Below the pieces are notes generated by a model. That model did no database searches. It worked only from the letters and a program-made list of their open reading frames with translations, and had not been told where the DNA came from. Made by a program: the position numbers and the translations under genes. From Microgenomates group bacterium (GTDB lineage Bacteria > Patescibacteriota > Microgenomatia > UBA1400 > PJMF01), in the NCBI GenBank assembly GCA_009776965.1, contig WRMU01000029.1, positions 1 through 11,057 on the forward strand: a stretch of 11,057 nt of DNA, written 5' to 3'. Positions within the stretch are counted from its first letter, which is position 1. Every line of letters starts with the position of its first letter. This document shows, piece by piece, positions 1-6,218 of the stretch.

Positions 1-1404
1 AGCTGCGGCATCACCGCCTATGAATACGCCCATATCGGCAACTTGCGTCGTTACGTCATGGACGACGTGCTTGTAAGGCTGCTCCGCTCCCAAAACTTCG
101 AGGTCACTTATGTTCAAAACGTCACCGACATCGGCCATCTAGTCTCCGATGAGGACGAAGGCGAAGACAAAATCGAGAAAACCGCCGCCGCCCAAAACAA
201 AACCCCCGAAGAAATCGCCCGCTACTTCGAGGATTATTTCTTCTCCGCCTCGGACGACATCGGCAATCTCCGCCCCGACATCATCCCTCGCGCCACCGCC
301 CATATCCAAGAACAAATCGACTTAATTAAAAAACTTGAGGATAAAGGCTACACTTATATCATCGAGGGCGATGGCGTTTATTTCGACACCAGCAAATCCC
401 CCAACTACGGCTACCTCGCCCGTCTCGACAAAGAGGGCTTGCGCGCTGGCGAGCGCGTCGAAATGGTCGAGGGTAAGAAAAACCCCACCGACTTCGCCCT
501 CTGGAAGTTCGAACACCACGACGACAAGTCACGCGCCATGGTTTGGCCTTCTCCGTGGGGCGAGCGCACTTTCCCCGGTTGGCATACCGAATGTGTCGCC
601 ATGAGTCAAAAATACTTAGGCGAGAGTTACGAGCTCCATTCCGGCGGCATCGACCATATTCCCGTCCACCACACCAACGAAATCGCCATCGCCCATGCTG
701 CCACCAACCAAGACATTTACGCTCGCTATTGGATTCATCATAACTTCTTGCGCGTCGAAAACTCCAAAATGAGCAAGAGCCTAGGCAATATCATTCTTCT
801 TGACGATATTAAAGAGCGCGGTTTTAATCCCCGTGCCCTGCGCTACCTTTTCTTAACCGCCCACTACCGCAAAGAACTCAACTTCACTTGGGAGAGCATG
901 GCCGCCGCCCAGAAAGCCTACAATAAAATTGTCAAAGAAGCTTACGAATTAAAACATACTACCTCCCGCGACGAGTTCTACGATGTCCTCCAAGATAGAT
1001 TAGACGACTTACACGCCAAGTTTTATACCCCCCTACTCGACGACCTCAACACTGCCACCGCCCTCACCGTTTTAGGCCAAGTGTTCAAATCCGCGCTCCC
1101 CACTCGCGACAAATATGAGCTCCTGCTCGAGTTCGACGAGGTCTTAGGCCTAGGATTACGAGAAGAAATAGCCAACATAGAAGCCAATCCCGACCTGCTC
1201 CAACAGCTAACCCTGCCCAAAGAAACTCTCGACCCTTCCCTTCTGAGTGACGAAGTCAAAAAACTCCTCCAGCAGCGCCAAACCGCCAAACAAGCCCAAA
1301 ACTTCGCCGCTGCCGACGCTTTTCGCGAACAACTACGTCTCCTAGGCTTCCAAGTACAAGACACTTCCGAAGGCGAGCAACAAGTCTTCATCCTTGAAGG
1401 ATAA
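1..1404 (+). CDS. cysS: Cysteinyl-tRNA synthetase, 5' end cut by the window edge
   Basis: Charges tRNA-Cys with cysteine in the cytoplasm. The frame is open from base 1, so only about the first 20 residues are missing. The first visible residues SCGITAYEYAHIGN hold the zinc-ligand Cys and the class I HIGH signature, here HIGN. Further on come GWHTEC (second zinc Cys), IDHIPVHHTNE (zinc His and Glu) and KMSKSLGN at 766-789 (ATP-binding KMSKS loop). The helical anticodon-binding part and the usual C-terminal tail (QTAKQAQNFAAADAFREQL followed by DTSEG) are present, so the 3' end is complete. The anticodon domain argues against the related mycothiol ligase MshC. The coding strand is rich in NNC codons. 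The stop is two bases before the helicase start, so the two are probably co-transcribed. Confidence 0.96.
   Translation, partial: SCGITAYEYAHIGNLRRYVMDDVLVRLLRSQNFEVTYVQNVTDIGHLVSDEDEGEDKIEKTAAAQNKTPEEIARYFEDYFFSASDDIGNLRPDIIPRATAHIQEQIDLIKKLEDKGYTYIIEGDGVYFDTSKSPNYGYLARLDKEGLRAGERVEMVEGKKNPTDFALWKFEHHDDKSRAMVWPSPWGERTFPGWHTECVAMSQKYLGESYELHSGGIDHIPVHHTNEIAIAHAATNQDIYARYWIHHNFLRVENSKMSKSLGNIILLDDIKERGFNPRALRYLFLTAHYRKELNFTWESMAAAQKAYNKIVKEAYELKHTTSRDEFYDVLQDRLDDLHAKFYTPLLDDLNTATALTVLGQVFKSALPTRDKYELLLEFDEVLGLGLREEIANIEANPDLLQQLTLPKETLDPSLLSDEVKKLLQQRQTAKQAQNFAAADAFREQLRLLGFQVQDTSEGEQQVFILEG
1397..1401 (+). promoter_or_regulatory. Shine-Dalgarno sequence for the helicase gene
   Basis: AAGGA lies inside the last codons of cysS, with a 5-nt spacer that includes the cysS stop before the ATG at 1407. 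It fixes the helicase start and suggests translational coupling to cysS. Confidence 0.7.
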
Positions 1405-1406
1405 TT

Positions 1407-2879
1407 ATGCTGCCAGCAAAAACACTTACTCTCGTTTTGAGTAATGAAATCACCATTCCTCTCCCTAAAGACCGCGGGCTTTGGTGGAACGAAGTGCGTT
1501 TTTTTCTCCGCAAACAACTCAACTTCCCCAACCCCAAAATCTTCGACCTTCAGCGCATGGGTTTCTCCATCTGGAAAGTACCTCGCTCCATCAACTGCTT
1601 CACCGAAAAAACCCTCAGCTGGCATATTCCTCTCGGTTTTCTGCCCGAATTACTCGCCTTCGCCGCCAGCAAAAACATCGAGGTTTCCATAAAAGACCAG
1701 CGCATTCTCTCCCCCATCCCCCCCGTCACCACCGACATTATTCCTCGCGCCTCCCAAGAAAAAGTATTAACTAAAATCCTCACCCACGACCGCGCCATCC
1801 TCGAAGCCAAGCCGGGGTTCGGTAAGACCATGGCCGCTCTACTCGTTTTTGCTCAGAGACAGCAGAAAACCTTGGTTATTGTCCATACCCGCACCCTCCT
1901 TAATCAATGGAAAAAAAGAGTTGAGGATCATTTTACTCTCGAGGAAGGCGATTTAGGTATTATCGGCGAAGGTAAGTGGCACCTCGGCAGCAAAATCACC
2001 ATCGCCTCTTATCAAACCCTTCTCTCTCGGGGAACAACATCCATTGTCCGCGAGTTTGGTCAGGTCATTATCGACGAAGCCCATCATGTCCCTTCCGCCA
2101 CCTTCACCAAAATCGCCCGCTCCTTCTGCGCCCATTACTATTTAGGCCTTTCCGCCACCCCTTTCCGCAAGGACAAATTAGATAAGCTCATGACTTTTTT
2201 TGTCGGCCCCATCATTTCTTCCGGACAATCCGGCAGTAAAGAAAGCCTACTCCAAGACGAGCTCCTCGAAGGCATGACTATTCCCGATAATGCCCAGATT
2301 CTCTCTAGCGATCGTCTCCATCTCTCGCTCACCTCCACTGCTTTCTCCGTCCCTAACCCCGACCTCATTGATTTCGTCCAGTTAGGTTCTCTCCTCGTCG
2401 AGGACCTACCTCGCAATCAACTCATTCTCAAGGACATCGCCGAAGGTATTAAGCGCCAAGGCAAAATCCTCATTCTCACCGAGCGGGTCAAACATGCTCA
2501 GCTTCTCCATGCCGACATTCACCACCTCCACCCCGACAAAAAACTCATTCTCGTCACCGGTCAAACCGACAAAAAAGAGCGCGAAGCCCTCTACCCCAAG
2601 ATTAAAAATAATGACTTTGAGATTTTAGTCGCCACCGGCGCCATTATTGGCGAGGGTTTCGACTGGCCCGACCTCGACCATTTATATCTAGTTTACCCTT
2701 TTTCTTGGAAGGGCAAGCTCATCCAATATGTCGGTCGAGTACAGCGCCTCAGCGAACATAAAACTAGCGCTTATATCTACGACTACCTCGACCTCCATGT
2801 CCCCATGCTGCGCGCCATGGGGCGCTCCCGAGCCAGAGCCTACCGCAATTTAGGGATCAAACTGCCCCCAGTTTCTTAA
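1407..2879 (+). CDS. SF2 DEAD/DEAH-type helicase, resembling the helicase module of TOTE conflict systems
   Basis: ATP-dependent nucleic-acid translocase or helicase, 490 residues. Visible SF2 motifs: Walker A AKPGFGKT (134-141), motif Ia VHTRTLLNQW (159-168), Walker B DEAHH (223-227), motif III SAT (249-251), motif V GAIIGEGFDWPDLD (411-424) and motif VI QYVGRVQR (440-447) with its arginine fingers. Residues 1-110 form a family-specific N-terminal domain (NPKIFDLQRMGFSIWKVPR), and the C-terminus ends YIYDYLDLHVPMLRAMGR. From memory, both ends resemble the helicase that accompanies an archaeo-eukaryotic primase and a nuclease in TOTE systems, but no primase or nuclease is in this window, so RadD/XPB-like repair is equally possible. 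AAGGA at 1397-1401, inside the end of cysS, is a good Shine-Dalgarno 5 nt from the ATG and supports translation from the cysS transcript. Confidence 0.88.
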   Translation: MLPAKTLTLVLSNEITIPLPKDRGLWWNEVRFFLRKQLNFPNPKIFDLQRMGFSIWKVPRSINCFTEKTLSWHIPLGFLPELLAFAASKNIEVSIKDQRILSPIPPVTTDIIPRASQEKVLTKILTHDRAILEAKPGFGKTMAALLVFAQRQQKTLVIVHTRTLLNQWKKRVEDHFTLEEGDLGIIGEGKWHLGSKITIASYQTLLSRGTTSIVREFGQVIIDEAHHVPSATFTKIARSFCAHYYLGLSATPFRKDKLDKLMTFFVGPIISSGQSGSKESLLQDELLEGMTIPDNAQILSSDRLHLSLTSTAFSVPNPDLIDFVQLGSLLVEDLPRNQLILKDIAEGIKRQGKILILTERVKHAQLLHADIHHLHPDKKLILVTGQTDKKEREALYPKIKNNDFEILVATGAIIGEGFDWPDLDHLYLVYPFSWKGKLIQYVGRVQRLSEHKTSAYIYDYLDLHVPMLRAMGRSRARAYRNLGIKLPPVS

Positions 2880-2882
2880 TCG

Positions 2883-2891
2883 TGTTATAAT
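2883..2891 (+). promoter_or_regulatory. Extended -10 promoter of the PerM-type gene (predicted leaderless)
   Basis: TG-T-TATAAT is a full consensus -10 with the extended TGn element. No good -35 is seen at the usual distance. The -10 ends 6 nt before the ATG at 2898, so the expected start of transcription is the A of the ATG, and no Shine-Dalgarno could be included in the mRNA. Confidence 0.7.
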
Positions 2892-2897
2892 ACTTGC

Positions 2898-3923
2898 ATG
2901 GCAAAAATAGACCAAACCCCTAGAGATTTTCTCCCTTTTATAATTAAAGTCGGCCTTACAGTCATCGTCGTTATTATCGTGGGGCTACTTGCCGGCGCCA
3001 TCTATATGGTCAGCGACATTCTCGCCCTCGTTTTTGTCGCTTACCTAGTTGCTTTGGGCATGAACGCCCCCATTGAATTATTAGTAAAAAAATGTAAGAT
3101 CAAACGCCTTCTGGCCACTATCATTGCCTATATAGTTATTCTCTCCCTCATCATTTCTGGCCTCATTTGGCTCATTCCTCCCCTCACCACCCAAATCTTC
3201 GAACTTCTCCGCAATTTTGACTACGGAGGCTTTAACGACCAACTCATCGACCTAGGTTTCATCAATTCTCTCGACTCCATCATGGCTCAGTTTTCCGACA
3301 TTGGAAAATCACTTTTTTCCATGATTGGCACCACTTTTAATCATGTGTTTCGCTCCTTCATGCTCATCACCGTCGCTTTTCATCTCAATATGGATAAAGG
3401 CAAGACTGCTGGACGCATCAAGAATATCACCAAAAATGCCCATGCTGCCAAAGTTTACCAAGAACTCGCCGATCTTCTCAACTCCAATCTTGGCGGTTGG
3501 ATCCGTGGCAAGTTCATCCTCGTATTATTCATTGCCGTCTTAAGTTATCTGGGCTACTTAGTCTTGGGCATTAAGTTTGCTCTCCCTCTCGCCATCTTCA
3601 TCGGTCTATTCGACCTAATCCCCATCATCGGCCCCACAGTCGCCGCTGTTCCCGCCATTGCCCTAGGCTTTAGTGTCAGTCCTCTCATCGGCATCATCAC
3701 TCTTATCTTCTGTGTTATCGTCCAACAAATCGAAAATGTCTATGTTATCCCCAAAGTCATGCAAAAAACCACCCACGTCCACCCTTTAATCTCCATTGTG
3801 GCCATTCTCGCTGGTCTTAGCCTCTTTGGCGTTTTCGGCGCCCTAGTCGCCATTCCCGCCTATATCATCGTCCGCACTCTCTATATCTTTTTCATTCGCG
3901 ACAAGAGACATTTGCCGTCATAA
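2898..3923 (+). CDS. AI-2E family (PerM/DUF20) membrane transporter
   Basis: Polytopic inner-membrane protein of 341 residues. Hydrophobic segments occur near 15-35, 38-58, 72-95, 150-165, 204-226, 229-250, 256-278 and 296-335, the layout of the AI-2E transporter family (about eight helices, around 340-360 residues). The family motif GLFDLIPIIGP is at 236-246, followed by NVYVIPKVM and HPLISIVAILAG. Members have been linked to autoinducer-2 export, Na+/H+ antiport and permease roles, so the substrate cannot be told from sequence. The C-terminus is basic (RDKRHLPS), and the poorly conserved region 100-150 is probably extracytoplasmic. The gene has its own promoter 6 nt upstream. Its last codons contain the rnpB -35 region. 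Confidence 0.9.
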   Translation: MAKIDQTPRDFLPFIIKVGLTVIVVIIVGLLAGAIYMVSDILALVFVAYLVALGMNAPIELLVKKCKIKRLLATIIAYIVILSLIISGLIWLIPPLTTQIFELLRNFDYGGFNDQLIDLGFINSLDSIMAQFSDIGKSLFSMIGTTFNHVFRSFMLITVAFHLNMDKGKTAGRIKNITKNAHAAKVYQELADLLNSNLGGWIRGKFILVLFIAVLSYLGYLVLGIKFALPLAIFIGLFDLIPIIGPTVAAVPAIALGFSVSPLIGIITLIFCVIVQQIENVYVIPKVMQKTTHVHPLISIVAILAGLSLFGVFGALVAIPAYIIVRTLYIFFIRDKRHLPS

Positions 3924-3933
3924 GTGGTAAAAT
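3905..3933 (+). promoter_or_regulatory. rnpB promoter
   Basis: -35 GAGACA (3905-3910, four of six consensus bases), a 17-nt spacer, then TGgTAAAAT with -10 at 3928-3933 and an extended TG. It predicts initiation about 7 nt downstream, at 3940, exactly where the P1 helix of RNase P RNA begins. The -35 lies inside the end of the preceding membrane-protein gene. Confidence 0.75.
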
Positions 3934-3939
3934 ACCCCC

Positions 3940-4200
3940 AGTTGGTCATAACTCTAGACAACTACTTGTGCTTTGGCACAAGAGGAAAGTCCAGACAACC
4001 GTCGAGAGATTAGGTCAGAGCCACAGAGACGAGCCGTTTTAGTACGGAGTGAAACGCGGTCATCCCTAATCGTTGCAACCACCGATCTTCACCTTAATGG
4101 ACCTCGACCCTATCATGGTGATTAAGCTGTGGGCCTAGATAAATTGTTGTCCTCCCGAAAGGGATGTACAGAATCTGGCTTATTGGAGTTGCGATTAACT
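3940..4200 (+). ncRNA. rnpB: RNase P RNA, compact form
   Basis: Catalytic RNA that removes 5' leaders from tRNA precursors. P1 pairs 3940-3954 with 4186-4200 (15 positions, one mismatch, three G-U). P2 pairs GACAAC (3957-3962) with GTTGTC (4146-4151). P3 is a 7-bp hairpin (3965-3971 with 3976-3982, loop TTTG). The conserved GAGGAAAGTCC is at 3982-3992, and P4 pairs 3987-3995 with 4174-4181 leaving the universally conserved bulged U at 3990. CAGAGACGAGCC and GAGTGAAACGCGG match the specificity-domain consensus, GGCCTAGAT and ACAGAATCTGGCTTAT the 3' core. TCCC-GAAA-GGGA (4153-4164) is a P19-like hairpin with a GNRA loop. At about 261 nt it is much shorter than the 377-nt E. coli RNA, so peripheral helices are reduced. 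Confidence 0.96.
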
Positions 4201-4211
4201 AAGTAATGCCC

Positions 4212-4308
4212 ATTGGCGGGTGGCGAGCGAAGGGGGACCCCCGATAAGAATTACGAACGAAAGAGAGTAATTTTAGCGGGGGAAGAGCGAAGACAGGACC
4301 CGCCAAAA
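4212..4308 (+). repeat. Array of three stem-loops with a shared GARCGAA loop core
   Basis: The 112 nt between rnpB and tsf contain no gene but fold into three hairpins about 30 nt apart. Hairpin 1 pairs 4212-4221 with 4237-4245 (9 bp, one bulged C). Hairpin 2 pairs 4247-4254 with 4267-4274 (8 bp, one G-U). Hairpin 3 pairs 4271-4280 with 4299-4308 (one A-C mismatch); its lower A-U pairs compete with hairpin 2. The purine-rich loops contain GAGCGAAGG, GAACGAAAG and GAGCGAAGA respectively, while the stems differ in sequence. Units 1 and 3 also share CGGG before and GGACCC after the core. None is followed by a proper U-tract on either strand, so simple rho-independent termination is not a full explanation. 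Confidence 0.7.
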
Positions 4309-4312
4309 CGGC

Positions 4313-4771
4313 TTATATGGTCATTCGAGTGAACTCACCCAAAGCGATTTTTTCACCGATCTTTCCTGATAATTGCTTTATGGCTACCTCCACTGTCTCC
4401 TCTCCCCTCTTAATCATCTCCATTTCCAGCAATTCCTTTTCATCTTTAGGATCCATCGCCGCCACCTGCATGGCAATTTCTCTGGCCAACTCCCCAAACT
4501 CCTCATTTTTCGCCACAAAATCAGTCTCACAAAGCAGTTGCGCCAAAGCCGCAATCTTGCCATTACTATGTACATAAGACGCAATACAGCCCTCTTTTGC
4601 CTCTCGCTCAGCAGATTTTTTCTCAGCTCTGGCCAATCCCTGCGCTTTTACTGCCTCCAAAGCCTTTTTATAATCACCTCCCGCTTTCTCCAGTGCATTC
4701 TTCGCATCCATCATCCCTGCCCCAGTTTCCTCGCGCAATTGTTTAACTTGTTCAATAGTGTAGCCGGACAT
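4313..4771 (-). CDS. tsf: Elongation factor Ts, short form
   Basis: Guanine-nucleotide exchange factor that regenerates EF-Tu-GTP during translation. The protein has 152 residues: an N-terminal UBA/TS-N domain (about 1-45, with LREETGAGMMDAKNAL at 12-27), a linker, and one core subdomain with the EF-Tu-contacting motif TDFVAKNEEF (83-92). E. coli EF-Ts has 283 residues with two core subdomains; the Thermus protein (196) has one and acts as a dimer, so this one is likely a dimer too. The coiled-coil insertion is absent. Its ATG follows the rpsB stop after one base (TAA-T-ATG), so translation is probably coupled; only a weak GAAAG precedes it. It ends convergent to rnpB and the stem-loop array. 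Confidence 0.95.
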   Translation of the reverse strand: MSGYTIEQVKQLREETGAGMMDAKNALEKAGGDYKKALEAVKAQGLARAEKKSAEREAKEGCIASYVHSNGKIAALAQLLCETDFVAKNEEFGELAREIAMQVAAMDPKDEKELLEMEMIKRGEETVEVAIKQLSGKIGEKIALGEFTRMTI

Positions 4772-4772
4772 A

Positions 4773-5543
4773 TTAATCTTTCTTTTTCTCCTTTTTAATT
4801 TCTTCCTTTTTCGCTTCTTCCTTTTTCACTTCTTCCTTTTTTGCTTCTTCTTTAACCACCTTGCCTTCTTTGCCGGCCTTATAACCAGCCAACACTGCCC
4901 CCGCAATCAACTCCACACTAGACAACGCATCGTCATTAGCCGCCATCACCACTTCAATCGGTGTCGGATCGGAATTACTATCTACAATCGCCATCATCGG
5001 CACTTTCTCCCCGCTCAATTCCTTCACCGCATTTTTTTCGTGTTTCACGTCAACAATAAACGCCGCGTCGGGAGTCCCCTTTAAGTCCTTAATTCCGATA
5101 AAGAATCTCTCCAATCTATCCAGCTCTTTTGCCAAAACTGTTCTCTCATATTTAGTGAGCTCAGTATACCTTTCTCCCTCCAAACCAGTCTTTAATTCAT
5201 TCATTCTCTTAACCGATTTGCCCACTTGCTCCCAATTAGTCACCAACCCCCCCATCCAACGATGAGTAATAAACATCGCTCCGTTTTCTTTCGCCAACTC
5301 CTCCACTCTATCCGCCGACTGCTTCTTCGTACATACCACCACTAGATTCTTTTTATTTTTGCCCAGCTCAAAAGCCATTTCATAAGCTTTTTCAATTTGC
5401 GCCGCAGTTTTTTCCAAATCAAAAATATGCACTCCCGCCTGCTCAGTATAAATCCAAGGAGCCATTTTCGGATGCCACTTCTTAGCGCTATGGCCCAAAT
5501 GGCTGCCCGCTTCAAACAATTCTTCTAGGGATATTTTTTTCAT
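4773..5543 (-). CDS. rpsB: 30S ribosomal protein S2
   Basis: Small-subunit ribosomal protein, 256 residues from the ATG at 5543, chosen because AAGGA lies 4 nt upstream and MKKISLEELFEAGSHLGH is the normal N-terminus; an upstream TTG at 5579 would add 12 unconserved residues. S2 hallmarks: HLGH (15-18), KWHPKMAPWIYTEQAGVHIFD, THRWMGGLVTNW, DAAFIVDVKHEKNAVKE, and MMAIVDSNSDPTPIEVVM followed by NDDALSSVELI. The C-terminus carries an unusual tail of about 30 residues built from KKEEx-like repeats ending KKKD. First gene of an rpsB-tsf operon with an 80-odd-nt leader. Confidence 0.97.
   Translation of the reverse strand: MKKISLEELFEAGSHLGHSAKKWHPKMAPWIYTEQAGVHIFDLEKTAAQIEKAYEMAFELGKNKKNLVVVCTKKQSADRVEELAKENGAMFITHRWMGGLVTNWEQVGKSVKRMNELKTGLEGERYTELTKYERTVLAKELDRLERFFIGIKDLKGTPDAAFIVDVKHEKNAVKELSGEKVPMMAIVDSNSDPTPIEVVMAANDDALSSVELIAGAVLAGYKAGKEGKVVKEEAKKEEVKKEEAKKEEIKKEKKKD
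4776..4858 (-). repeat. Degenerate 15-nt repeats encoding the Lys/Glu tail of S2
   Basis: On the minus strand a purine-only 15-nt unit of the form GAAGAAGYNAAAAAG recurs about four times, encoding KEEAK/KEEVK/KEEIK-type pentapeptides. It is a low-complexity extension inside rpsB, open to slippage, and not a separate element. Confidence 0.75.
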
Positions 5544-5584
5544 TTTGTCCTTATTTCTAGGATTCCTCCAAACAACCAATTCAA

Positions 5585-5605
5585 CAACAATTCAGGACAT
5601 TGTTG
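5585..5605 (-). promoter_or_regulatory. Hairpin in the rpsB leader
   Basis: CAACAAT (5585-5591) and ATTGTTG (5599-5605) form a perfect 7-bp inverted repeat with a 7-nt loop. It lies between the predicted rpsB start of transcription (about 5626) and the Shine-Dalgarno at 5548-5552. S2 is known to control its own operon through leader RNA in other bacteria; that this hairpin does so here is inference. Confidence 0.45.
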
Positions 5606-5617
5606 ACAGTGTTTTAC

Positions 5618-5647
5618 TTGTTAATTATCCCCATTATATCATATAAT
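5618..5647 (+). promoter_or_regulatory. Promoter of the PEGA-domain gene (predicted leaderless)
   Basis: -35 TTGTTA (5618-5623), 18-nt spacer, -10 TATAAT (5642-5647). The -10 ends 7 nt before the ATG at 5655, so the mRNA should begin at or next to the start codon. No Shine-Dalgarno is present in those bases (AGCCCTT). Confidence 0.65.
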
Positions 5648-5661
5648 AGCCCTTATGAAAA
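5633..5661 (-). promoter_or_regulatory. rpsB-tsf promoter
   Basis: Read on the minus strand: -35 TTTTCA (5661-5656), 17-nt spacer, -10 TATAAT (5638-5633). It overlaps the start of the divergent PEGA gene, so the two promoters are back to back. Initiation near 5626 gives a leader of about 83 nt. Confidence 0.6.
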
Positions 5662-6215
5662 GAGTTTTCATCTGGCTAGTGTTTCTGCTCATCATTGGCA
5701 GTCTCATCGGTTATTTTATCTTCTTCTCTCGCCCTCGTGCCGGACTCCAAATCACCACTGGTATCATTAGCGCCGAAATCCATCTCGATAACAAACTCCT
5801 CGGCGTAAGTCCTTTCGCCTCCCAGACCCTCGCCCCCGGTACCTATCAACTCACCCTCAAACCCTTCATTGATTCCGAGCAAACTTTCAGAACCCTTCTC
5901 ACCCTTCATGATAGCTACCTCACTGTCGTCGATTGGCAATTCTCCGATGATCCCACCAAAACTGCCGGCATTGTTTATCAACCCTCCCCCACCCACGAAG
6001 AAATAGGCCGCATCGAAGTCACTTCTCTCCCCGATAATGTCATGCTCCAAATCAACCATGATGCCTACCACACCACCCCCCAAATCATCACCGATCTTCC
6101 CCTAGGTGAGCATCAACTCGATTTTTCTCTCCCCAGCTATGCCAATTTCTCCCCCACCATCTCCCACCAACCCTACACCGACCTTTCGATTTATGTTAAG
6201 CTGGCGAAGAAATAA
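5655..6215 (+). CDS. Membrane-anchored protein with two PEGA domains
   Basis: 186 residues. A short basic start (MKR) is followed by one hydrophobic helix (about 4-24), so the rest is probably outside the membrane. Two beta-rich PEGA-type repeats follow: residues 30-70 (AEIHLDNKLLGVSPF, then LAPGTYQLTLKP) and 118-160 (GRIEVTSLPDNVMLQINHD, then LPLGEHQLDFSLPSY). In each, a small strand-turn-strand unit ends in the x-x-G-x-(Y/H)-x-L-x-(L/F) pattern after which the family is named. PEGA domains occur in surface and S-layer-type proteins; no enzymatic residues are evident. The gene is divergent from rpsB and its stop is only 3 nt from that of the convergent large secreted-protein gene. Confidence 0.8.
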   Translation: MKRVFIWLVFLLIIGSLIGYFIFFSRPRAGLQITTGIISAEIHLDNKLLGVSPFASQTLAPGTYQLTLKPFIDSEQTFRTLLTLHDSYLTVVDWQFSDDPTKTAGIVYQPSPTHEEIGRIEVTSLPDNVMLQINHDAYHTTPQIITDLPLGEHQLDFSLPSYANFSPTISHQPYTDLSIYVKLAKK

Positions 6216-6218
6216 CTC

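Noticed and set aside
1..1404. Mycothiol ligase MshC rather than CysRS, because of the CGIT motif
   Set aside because: The full anticodon-binding C-terminal region and the KMSKSLGN loop are present, as in CysRS.
1023..1625. Long open frame on the minus strand across the cysS/helicase junction
   Set aside because: It is antisense to two well-supported genes, is low-complexity Ser/Arg-rich, and shows no recognisable motif.
4232..4242. GGGGG-A-CCCCC as a rho-independent terminator
   Set aside because: A one-base loop is not feasible and no T-run follows; the 9-bp pairing 4212-4221 with 4237-4245 uses these bases better.
4203..4254. Alternative pairing of GTAAT (4203-4207) with ATTAC (4250-4254)
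   Set aside because: Only 5 bp over a long span; 4247-4254 pairs better with 4267-4274. It could still close the array as an outer stem, so it is noted but not called.
5544..5579. TTG start giving S2 twelve extra residues
   Set aside because: The extension is not S2-like; the ATG at 5543 has AAGGA at the right distance and begins with the family's usual N-terminus.
5603..5608. TTGACA as the -35 of the PEGA gene
   Set aside because: It is 33 nt from the TATAAT at 5642; TTGTTA at 5618 with an 18-nt spacer fits. With a 17-nt spacer TTGACA would face only TATCCC.
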